This document shows positions 1 through 7,600 of a DNA stretch of 10,165 bases, piece by piece. The stretch's first letter is position 1, and every line of letters starts with the position of its first letter. The stretch spans positions 1-10,165 of the forward strand of contig RXOD01006500.1 in the NCBI GenBank assembly GCA_005223375.1, read 5' to 3'. Source of the stretch: Amoebophrya sp. AT5.2. Its lineage: Eukaryota; Sar; Dinophyceae; Syndiniales; Amoebophryaceae. The notes below the pieces were generated by a model that had not been told where the DNA came from, did not search any database, and was given only the letters and a program-made list of their open reading frames with translations. The position numbers and the translations under genes were made by a program.

Positions 1-1
1 G

Positions 2-185
2 TCAGGAGGCCCGCAAAATTTTTTGGATTTTTTCGCGAGTGCGAAAAAATCACGCGGGAGCCTGCCGCGGCTTTCGGGCGTTGCGGGGGATTAGAAGGAC
101 GGGCCAAATAGCACCGGGAGCACCCCTCAGCCTTGGACTGATTTCCAGGAAGCCCGCAAAAATTTTCTGATTTTTTCGCGCGTCG
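2..185. repeat. Diverged ~40-bp direct repeat (2-43 and 145-185)
   Basis: Both copies start with CAGG(A/A)(G/A)GCCCGCAAAA, run through a T-rich stretch and end in GATTTTTTCGCG. The spacing is about 143 bases. They differ by several substitutions and one-base indels, so this is an old or degenerate duplication. The second copy ends just before a coding-like stretch. Its TTTCCAG at 142-148 could serve as a splice acceptor. Function is unknown. Confidence 0.6.
26..51. repeat. Perfect 11-bp inverted repeat, 4-base loop
   Basis: Bases 26-36 (GATTTTTTCGC) are the exact reverse complement of 41-51 (GCGAAAAAATC), with GAGT as the loop. The hairpin lies inside the left copy of the direct repeat; the right copy does not keep the second arm. 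It could be the end of a mobile element or a structured RNA 3' end. The sequence does not decide between these. Confidence 0.7.
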
Positions 186-421
186 TTTCCGTACTGACGG
201 CGACGCCGGGCGCAACTGGCCAGAGTGAAATCGGCAGGCCCCGCGGATGGCTGCGGCGGGACGCCTACGATGGGAGGCGCGTCCGTGTTTCTGAAATTGA
301 AGATGCAGCCGGCAGCCTATCAACCGACAAGTTGCAGTCTCAGTTCTGTGGTGCGCAGCTGGTCGCTTCTTGTTCACGAGAAGAGGTGCTGCCGCTGGAG
401 ACTCGTGACCTCCGCTCTTGA
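95..421 (+). CDS. Possible 3'-terminal exon of an upstream gene (partial)
   Basis: The frame with codons starting at 200, 203 and so on is open from 95 (after TAG at 92-94) to TGA at 419-421 and has no ATG, so it would need an upstream exon. From about 218 to 418 the translation is mixed polar and charged and looks protein-like, with segments such as GQSEIGRPRGWLRRDAYDG and SREEVLPLETRDLRS. A longer ATG-initiated frame overlaps it (225-545), but its Cys/Ser/Arg-rich product looks less natural. A possible acceptor is TTTCCAG ending at 148; others at 223 or nearby are possible. No family is recognised. The true exon may start well after 95. Confidence 0.3.
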   Translation, partial: KDGPNSTGSTPQPWTDFQEARKNFLIFSRVVSVLTATPGATGQSEIGRPRGWLRRDAYDGRRVRVSEIEDAAGSLSTDKLQSQFCGAQLVASCSREEVLPLETRDLRS

Positions 422-599
422 TCCGCAACCCTCGATGGAGTCGGCGTGCGTCGGTGTGTTGGAAAAATATCCGCGCAGCAACATTGATTGGCACACGAGA
501 TCACCGCGCAGATGCCGTGTAATAGGTATTCCAAGTATCTTATAGGTAGAGACTAAAAATCTCAGCCGCGGCAGCCATATCGATCCATAGTCTTGCAGG

Positions 600-2357
600 A
601 TGGCCCAAGGTTTTGCTTTCGCGGAGGGATCCTCCTCTTCTGGTCCCGCCCCCACGCGGCCCAAAACCTCACATGCCGCGCAGCAGGGGCCCGATAAGCT
701 GACGACGGCGACGGGACCATCAGCAAAGGCTTCCCTTACCGTCAAAAAGAGCAAGCTCCCCGCGTTCCTGCTCCTGCTGCTCTTCACGGTTCTGTGGGCG
801 TATCACTATTACAGGTACCAGTCCTGCGTTTCCCTCAACGGGTTGTACCAGGCCTTTGTGAACTTCGCGACGACGTTCCTGGTGCAGGACCGCCTTCTGT
901 ACAAGTACGCCGACCAGTTGGAACAGCTGCATCGCACGAGGTACTAGGGAGGGAAAGGCCTGAATCCAAACGGAAAATGGAAATCACTACCCAGAATAGG
1001 ACGAGGGGGAGGACCGTCAAACCTCTGAATACTTATAGTAAGGAGGGGGGGCCGTCGTCGAGAGAGTAGGACCTCCGCCAGGACGAGTGGACCAGGGTCA
1101 GCGGTTGGCCCAGCAGTTTGGTGCGGCGTCACCTGATCGAATTGAATTCCTCGGGATCATCCTCATCGGCTTCGTGATCGTGATAGTACCGCGCGCAGCT
1201 GCCGATGCTCGCTTCTCGGTAAACTTGATTCCCTCGAGACGCCCTTCGCCCTGCCTCTATGATCGGTGCTCCAGGTCTCGTAGCTGCGTAGCTACACTCC
1301 TAGCTTTTTGTAATTATCAGTCGGAGGTAGTTCGTAGATCTCCGGCTAAAAATTCGGGCCTCTTCGTTTTTTTAGGTGTGTCTTCTCGACGCGGCGGTGG
1401 CGCCGTGCGCGGTGCTGTATGGGGTGATCTGGTCGCCGTGTTTGGTACGGGAGCTGCCCCTGCTCGCCGTCCCCTGCCTACTGCGCCAACTGCGGGGGAT
1501 CTATCTGGCGTGGGGCGAGCTGACCTACTACCCGTTCACGCCGGAACTGGGGTCGCTACAGGTTCTTTACTGGAAGCCCGCCCGCGCTTCCCGGCGCATG
1601 CTCGCGTACGTGCAGACCATCGACTACGGCATCGTTTTCGGCGGCGCGCTCCACCTCTACTTCTTCCTCATCTCCTCCATGAGCACCGATCCAAGTGCAA
1701 GTGCGGAGCGGCCCCGGCCGCGAGATGAAACTTCCCTGCCGGCGATACTTCTGCAGGGGTTGGCCCGGGCTGTATTGCTCGCGCTTGCGTGGTCGCTGCA
1801 TAAAGTGGTGTGCGTGTGGAGGCGCGGAACGGACAACGAGTTTCGCTGGGTGGCGCGGGAGGGTGCGTGGATCCTCGTTTGCTACCTGCTCTACTGGGTC
1901 ACGTTTGAAGAAGCGGCGAGGGGAAGAGCAGCACAACTTTTCCCAGGGCGTTGAGGGTGTTCGACCCGGTACTGTAGTTGCCGGCGAACGGCCCCCGCCA
2001 TCTCGAGGCCACCTGCGTAGCTTTCGTTTGGCTTGATTCGAGAAATCATTGAATGCGAATGCCAGCATCGAGCAAGTCGAGTCGTCTCGATGTCGATGCG
2101 AGATGAAGTCGCGCGTTCTGCTCGCAAAGAAGATGCTTCGTAGTTTGCAGACCTTGTATAGGCAGAAGTACTTTTTAGCAGCTGCAGCAATTGATCGCCT
2201 GGCTACCGCAACAAGCTGCTGAGTTCATCCGGTTCGTGGAGTTAGAAGAATTTTGTAGTCGGAAGCGTGCGAGCACGAGAGAGTACTCTGGAAGCTGCGC
2301 GAGGACGTGCGTGAAAGGCTGCCAAAGGGTGAAAACTTCAACCCATTGGACATCTGA
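600..2357 (+). CDS. Multi-exon gene for an unrecognised polytopic membrane protein
   Basis: Likely exons are 600 to ~940, ~1096-1185, 1376 to ~1949 (or ~1915), and ~2259-2357, ending at TGA 2355-2357. The ATG at 600 follows TCTTGCAG. Exon 1 has a Ser/Pro/Ala-rich N-terminus, then a membrane span (about residues 53-70, LPAFLLLLLFTVLWAYHY). Exon 2 encodes a second span (LGIILIGFVIVI). It joins exon 3 cleanly by a phase-0 GT-AG intron, 1186-1375. Exon 3 adds about three more hydrophobic segments, for example DYGIVFGGALHLYFFLI, LLQGLARAVLLALAW and WILVCYLLYW. The last exon gives a charged C-terminus ending GENFNPLDI. The whole would be about 330-360 residues with 5-6 spans. Two junctions are unresolved. 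Donor GTACTAG at 941 is out of phase with every acceptor I see before exon 2, and the exon 3/4 join is discussed under findings. I do not recognise the family. No transporter or channel signature is evident. Confidence 0.6.
1186..1375 (+). other. GT-AG intron, phase 0, of the membrane-protein gene
   Basis: Donor GTACCG at 1186 follows a complete ATA codon. The acceptor is TTTTTTTAG ending at 1375, and the next codon GTG starts at 1376. The join merges two hydrophobic stretches without a frame change. The intron contains the small hairpin GTAGCT/AGCTAC at 1280-1285 and 1290-1295. Confidence 0.65.
2037..2219 (+). CDS. Possible additional exon between the last two exons of the membrane-protein gene
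   Basis: Codons in phase with 2103 are open from 2037 to TGA at 2220. From the ATG at 2103 the translation is protein-like, with an amphipathic Lys/Leu/Ala-rich stretch (KSRVLLAKKMLRSLQTLYRQ, then KYFLAAAAIDRL). It uses the same reading frame as the terminal exon at 2259-2357. I could not find a donor that joins it in phase to that exon, so it may be an exon with an unusual splice site or just intron. If it is not coding, this stretch is ordinary intron. Confidence 0.25.
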
Positions 2358-2417
2358 AAGAGGACCTCGATAGATCGGTATGAATGTAGGAGGTGCAGCT
2401 GCTCCGACGAAACGAGA

Positions 2418-3072
2418 ATGGCCCCCACTATGGCTTGGTATCTATCCTCGGTTCTGATGCTGGAGTTGGTCCCGGCGCAGACGGGAGTATACGACAAGTT
2501 GACGGACCTGAAGCCTATGGTCCGGCCAGCTGGTAAGTGGATGAAGGGCTAACGATGGAAACTGGGGCCGGGTCTTCGCGAAATCCGTGTGCTGCGAAAA
2601 GTGGTGCAGGTGCACAGTAGACGTATAGTAGAAGGGTGGCACCCGCACCCCGCGTTCAGAATCGAACTCGTCTGCATACTGTTTTGCCGAAAACGAATTT
2701 TTGCTTTCCACCGCAATCTATCATCGGTTCTGGCCACTATCGCTTTCCGTCTCCCGTACGTTCTCGACGCTCCCAATGCCTAACGATTTTGTCCAACTCC
2801 ATCAGTAGCTTGGTGGCTTGCCAGCTGGCCGCTCGAAACAGCAGGAGCTGGCGGACTTGCCAGACTCGCCGACGCAGAAGTATTTCACGCAGCTATTCGC
2901 CGGCATCGAGAGCTTCCAGCAGAAGCGTCAGCTGGTGTTAAAAGCCGAGGATCGAGTAGAGAAAAAGAAACTTTTTCTGAGCAGTTTTTGCGTAGCAAGG
3001 GTACTTATGTATTTACACTAGGTGTTTGACTTTAGCTGGTCCAGATTCGTTGATCAGAAGAACTTCATCTAG
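2418..3072 (+). CDS. Three-exon gene, unrecognised ~98-residue protein
   Basis: Exons are 2418-2532, 2825-2955 and 3022-3072, ending at TAG 3070-3072. ATG 2418 starts a hydrophobic N-terminus (MAWYLSSVLMLELV at about residues 5-18) that may be a weak signal peptide or a membrane anchor. A polar region rich in Lys, Gln, Asp and Ser follows, and the C-terminus is FSWSRFVDQKNFI. Intron 1 (2533-2824, 292 bases) has a perfect GTAAGT donor and a CCAG acceptor. Intron 2 (2956-3021, 66 bases) is GTAGAG...ACTAG. Both joins keep the frame, giving 98 codons plus stop. Intron 2 is the less certain because exon 2 remains open to 3021. The gene starts only 60 bases after the previous gene's stop. No family is recognised. 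Confidence 0.6.
2525..2828 (+). repeat. 9-bp direct repeat GCCAGCTGG at both ends of intron 1
   Basis: GCCAGCTGG occurs at 2525-2533 and again at 2820-2828, in the same codon phase relative to the two flanking exons. The canonical GT-AG intron (2533-2824) begins in one copy and ends in the other. Removing one repeat plus the intervening DNA (295 bases) would also restore the frame. This resembles a target-site duplication left by insertion of a mobile intron. Confidence 0.7.
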
Positions 3073-3396
3073 CCATCCGGTTACGGTTACGGTAGGAGGA
3101 GGGGGAGCATCAGCCAGCCGGATCTGTATTGCCAGTCGGATGGCGGGGTGCCATTGCGGATGGCGGCTGTGGGGTCTCGCATCGATGAAACGGCAATGAG
3201 AGCGCGGGCAGCATAGGATAGGATGCGCGATTATAAGCTCGCTTGTTAGTACTTCTATACTGTGTGTCGGCCCTGATGCTGATCATGACGTGTGGGCGTA
3301 GGAAAGTGGCATCGACGATAGACTTAACCTGCAGCCCAGGAGCGCAGGCGTTTCTCTACTTTCTCCATCCCTGTAACAGTGGTCGACAGTGGGGGG
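3073..3396 (+). other. Intergenic, no convincing gene
   Basis: There are short repeats: GGTTACGGTTACGG near 3078, and two copies of CGGATGGCGG near 3136 and 3158. The frame open from 3243 to 3545 is mostly in a different phase from the better coding signal at 3397 and gives an unremarkable product. A pyrimidine-rich run ending in CTGTAACAG at about 3379 lies just before the next ATG and could be a splice acceptor for a leader or for a 5' UTR intron. Confidence 0.4.
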
Positions 3397-3628
3397 ATGG
3401 CTATGGACAAGATAAACGACCTGTTCAAGGATCTGCTCTCCGAGGGAAGGAAACTAAAGAGTATCCTCCCCGTCAACGAGCAGCGTCGCCGACGCGCAGC
3501 CGCAAGACACAAAAAAAGAAGATGAACGATGGGCCGAGGTGTTGAGGATGACCATCCGCGGTCTCGAAGGGGTTGCATGCGATTGCGCAGCGGTTGATGA
3601 GGGATCGGCTCCGCGGGAATCGATGTGA
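3397..3628 (+). CDS. Small gene or first exon with an apparent +1 frame change
   Basis: ATG 3397 opens a coding-like frame (MAMDKINDLFKDLLSEGRKL, then KSILPVNEQ) that runs through Arg/Lys-rich codons to TGA 3523-3525. One base to the right, the second frame becomes equally coding-like from about 3485. It has QPQDTKKEDERWAEVLRM and then GLEGVACDCAAVDEG, and runs to TGA 3626-3628. Skipping one base near 3484, just after the CAG at 3481-3483, would fuse the two into about 76 residues. The cause may be a base-call or assembly error, a broken gene, a programmed shift, or two alternative exons. A GTGACG donor at 3625 would instead splice out the terminal stop and join in phase to the candidate exon at 4371. 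No family is recognised. Confidence 0.4.
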
Positions 3629-4370
3629 CGCCGAGTCTTCATTCGATGGCTCCGATGCACGCTTGTTGTGGGGTGCTAGGTCTGACGCGCGAGATCGTGA
3701 TTTTGCTGGGGTGACGAGCGAATCAATCTCCGAATGCGGCGGAAACTAGCGCTTTACTGCAGAAGGCAAACACGCGGACGAAAAGGCCGCTCATGTGTTC
3801 TGCGTAGTACAGGAAAATGAATGTCTGTTGGTTCGCTTCCATCGATCGAACCGCAAAACTCTTCAGGAATATCAATGATACTCAGTTTGCGTTCGCGCGC
3901 GCAAAAGATCAACACTTGCTTGTTCCTCTCCTTCGTGCCGCGTGCTCGTTCTTGAGACAGGTTCTTTGCGCGCAGCCGCAGCCTACACTATCAAACGAAA
4001 TGTCGAAATGCGCAATCCATCCGAAACCAAGCACGTCGTCAAAATGGCTCTACTCCTAGCGACAAAGGTCGGCGTCGACGACGCGCGAAAACAAGAAGCG
4101 GCGAGTTGTGACTGCGCTATACTAGACCAACACTAGTACGTAGAAGGCACTGAAATTATCGTAATCGAAAAGCGACCACTTCAAGGAAGTCAGGAAGAAA
4201 CCATTTAGAAATCGAAGAACCCTTGAATCGAAATTTTCCAAACGAACTAGGTAGCAGGCGACTTTTTGATAGATTGCTTCTTTCGGTTTCACGCTCTTAG
4301 TGGTTCAATCAGGAGATTGTTGATTAGCTCGATCGAAAGGCGCATCGTGCCGGAGGTTTTTCGGTAATAG
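3629..4370 (+). other. Long stretch without a firm gene; candidate intron
   Basis: If GTGACG at 3625 is a donor and AATAG at 4370 the acceptor, this is a 746-base intron. A weak open frame at 3942-4136 (about 64 codons, ending in TAG at 4134-4136) contains a passable stretch (NPSETKHVVKMALLLATKVG), but no matching splice sites were found. I give it low weight. The rest is AT-leaning with scattered stops in all frames. Confidence 0.3.
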
Positions 4371-4467
4371 GCATCTGGCCCTCCGCACGGAAATCGCGCC
4401 CGGAACGGAAGAACTGTGCTTGCACTGCGACGCGCGCGACCTGGACCACTTTCATCCATCATCTTAG
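4371..4467 (+). CDS. Candidate terminal exon with a CxxC motif
   Basis: After GGTTTTTCGGTAATAG (acceptor ending at 4370), a GC-rich frame reads HLALRTEIAPGTEELCLHCD and then RDLDHFHPSS, stopping at TAG 4465-4467. Codon choice matches the confident exons. The phase (one base completing a codon) fits a donor at 3625, forming a Met at the junction. C-L-H-C plus nearby His residues could bind a metal, but the stretch is too short to assign. Which gene it belongs to is inference. Confidence 0.35.
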
Positions 4468-4549
4468 ACCTTTCCATCATCTTCTTCATCCATACTTCGA
4501 CCCACTACACCGGTCCGCCGACACCAACCAACCAAATTCTTACTACTGG

Positions 4550-4619
4550 TGTTTTTTCCAACACCTTTCTTTCATTCTTTCATCGAAGTTTTTTGTTTCT
4601 GCTTTGGTGTTTTCCGCAG
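4550..4619 (+). promoter_or_regulatory. Pyrimidine tract plus AG, probable splice acceptor upstream of the primase-like gene
   Basis: A T/C-rich run (4550-4617) ends in TTTTCCGCAG at 4619, leaving a 17-base leader (4620-4636) before ATG 4637. This matches either a spliced-leader trans-splicing site or the 3' end of a 5' UTR intron. No TATA-like or other promoter element is evident upstream. Confidence 0.5.
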
Positions 4620-4636
4620 CAAAGAGATCGGGCAAA

Positions 4637-7600
4637 ATGGCGGAGTCAGAGAACAAGTACACGAAGATGTGCCAGAAGCTGCACAAGCTCGGCTGCTGGG
4701 ACCCCCACATGATCACCCATTCCGTCATGTGCGGACACCGCGACCCACGGTAGAGAATTTAATTGATTTTTATTTGATCTTCGATATTTATAGGACTGTT
4801 TGATCATGATCTTGATCCGCATCCGATCTGGACAGGTTACCGAAGTCCGGGAAACTGGAGTGCAAGAACGAGGAGGACCTGGAGGGCTTGTACGAGGCGA
4901 TCGACCACTTTCACAACGTGCGGCAGCCCCTGACGCTTTGCGAGATGGCCACGCCGGTTTTTAAGTACTACCAGGACGTAGACGTCCTGCTCCCTCACGT
5001 CCAGGGGCTCGAGGAGATCTCCGAAATCGAAGCAGTACCTACCTTTTTATGCTACTTTTTTTTCCGTTTTTGCGAGGATCGAAGATGTCGTTGTCGGACT
5101 CGATCGATGGAGGCCGCGATCGCGATGATCAAAACTCCGAAATCAATTGTATTTCGCGCCTGCTCGTTCTGGCAGTGGCTGTTTTCTAGGTATTCATTCA
5201 CTAAATCCCCGTACAAAATTTTCCCAAAAAATTTTCAAGCAACCCTCTCAAACCCAACAGCTTTGGATGGAGTGTTTGATTCGGTGCCAGGCTGCTGTGC
5301 TTGGTGTGATTTGGCGCACGCACGATGCGCTGGGGGTGGACCGGGCCATGGACACGACGCTCGTGAATGTTTTTGCATCTTCCGGGTACGCGAAGCGGTA
5401 CGGGCAGTACAAAATTTCTCTCCACTTCATCTGGGAGGAACTGCACGTGTCCGCGCACGAGTCGAAGGCCATCCGGAACGCGAATCTGTCCTTCGTCGCC
5501 TCGAAGCAGTGCGGCCCGCTGCACCGGCTGCTGGCCAACGCGCATAAGGGGGAAGACCCAACGCTCGGCGGCACGAAGAACCCCTGGGACGACATTTTGG
5601 ATAAGGCGAGCTCGGAGGGATCCAGTCTGCGCATGCCCTTCACCGACAAAGCACTCAAAATGGACAAGAAACAAACCTTCTCGAGACGTACCTTTGTTAT
5701 TGTTACACGTCTTGATTTTATATTTCTTTTAGTTGTACTCGACGAGTCCATGAGCTATTTCGTCAGTGCCCAACATGCGTATCGCTATCGATGTTGGCAC
5801 CTAAGTCCTATTGTATAATTTTTGGGCGCTAAATTGCGGAAATTTAGCGATTGCATGATGACCATCGTATCGATCCCTAGCGCGGAGCAGGGTCGAGTCC
5901 GGTCTCGCTCCGCGCGCCGATGAGGGCAAACACAACTCACTATTTAAAAAGTTTGTCTGAACTTCGCCTATGAAAGCTGCCCCGATAGACAAAACGAAAT
6001 CGAAAAGCTAACCCAATGGCGATGAAAAGAAAATCTCTGAACTGATGGGTAGTTAACCCAATGGCGATGGAATTGAATTTGTGATGAACTACAGACGACA
6101 CCAACGACGTGATGGAGGGTCGTCCGAAGCTGCCGGTGGCCTGCTACCGCGTGCAATTGGTTCCGGGCGACCCCGGCAAGTGCGCGCTGAAGCCGGTGGC
6201 GCTGGTGAAGCATCATTCCCGCATCAATTGGATCCAGAAGGGCTCCGTTCGCCTGCCGCAAGACGCAAAGATCTCCTCCATCTGGCTTCCCTCCGGCTTG
6301 ATGCCCGAGCCGGCGAAGGCCATCATGGTGCAAAACGTGAACCGGAGAAACCAAGCCAGCAAAGAGGGCTACGAACAGTGGGGACAGCAACGTATTCGAC
6401 TCCGATTTAGACTAATCAATTTTACTATGATTTGTGTGTAGCTTGCAATGCTTGATTTTGATTTTCGCACGTAGAAGACGGCTTTATTTGATTGTCGGCT
6501 TTGCGGCGGCGGCAAGCGTCGCGGCGACAAGGGCGCATGGGATAATTCTACGTCGTGCGCACAGTGCGGCGTATTACTCCTCCGGCACCTCATGGGAATC
6601 CCTCTGTATCAGCCGGGAATTGTAGCCAGCCCGCCTCCAAGCGGATTGATTCTGGAACAATTATATTGCGACTGATAATAAATTATGCATCGAAACAAGG
6701 TGGCGGCAAGGGTCGCGGCGGCAAGGGCGGCGGCAAGACGTTCAAGGGTTCGGGGGGCAACAAGCGGGCGAAGCCGAAGCCGAAACCGCGCGACGAGAGC
6801 ACGTGGATCTCGGACAATTTGCGGGGTTACTGGATGGATGAGTACGACAACGTGCTCAATGTCTGGGTCGAGGCCTCCACGGGCTTGATCAAGGTGCTTC
6901 TAGTTCAGCGGACTTGATCAATCGTTTAGACGCCTTAATCAATATCAATTCTAATTTAGAAGGGCCAGGACCCGCCAGGATTCCTATTCGAATCTGGTTG
7001 GTTGGTTGGTTTTCAGAACGCAGTTTTAGGGTGGATTTAAACTTTATGTCAGGGGTTAGGCCCACCTCTCGCCCACCTCCTCCGCCACCCCTAACTCGCT
7101 TAAGATCTCCCATATGCGTTATGCCAGGACTTGCAGATAGCCGGCGCGCTATTGGCTGCGCGTCAGACACCTGCTGTCCCGCTCTTCTGGTAGACCCTAC
7201 GCAGTCCTGCCAGCTTCTTTTTAATTTTACTTATTCTTCCGCCTGGCGTGTTTTTGAGGAATGGGAAAGATCTTATTTTTCCATCTAGGATCAGGGAAGC
7301 CCTGCGGTCGAGGATTCTATACATTAACTTAGCCCTGGGTCGAGGCCTCCACGGGCTTGATCAAGGTGCTTCTAGTTCAGCGGACTTGATCAATCGTTTA
7401 GACGCCTTAATCACTATCAATTCTAATTGAAGGGCCAGTACTACCCGCCAGGATTCCTATTCGATGTAAGCGAGATTACGAAGAGCACGCACCAGTGAAC
7501 ACCACGGTGAACTGATCACCCGAAAGTTGTGCCCGCTGGGCTGCTACTTACCTGAACCTTGCCCGTAGGACTTTGCAAACCTGCACGCGTAAGTTGATGA

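Noticed and set aside
374..787. Minus-strand 137-codon frame and the overlapping + frame at 225-545
   Set aside because: Composition is not protein-like and the minus frame runs opposite the membrane gene's first exon. Another + frame in this region looks better, though still weak.
5201..5674. Long minus-strand open frames opposite exon 3 (5201-5674 and 5248-5751)
   Set aside because: They lie opposite the + strand exon carrying the SLH and RMP motifs; their products are Arg/Ser/Cys-rich and typical of antisense shadows of GC-rich coding sequence.
5880..5915. tRNA-like segment (GGTCGAGTCC with paired flanks)
   Set aside because: It resembles a T arm, but one T of the conserved box is missing and no acceptor, D or anticodon stems can be drawn around it.
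5968..6390. Minus-strand 140-codon open frame
   Set aside because: It covers exon 4 in antisense. The + strand version is in phase with neighbouring exons through GT-AG sites.
6914..7430. Open frames at 6914-7288 and 7248-7430 sharing LINRLDALI-INSN
   Set aside because: The shared protein segment comes from DNA repeat copies A and B within intron 5, not from related genes.
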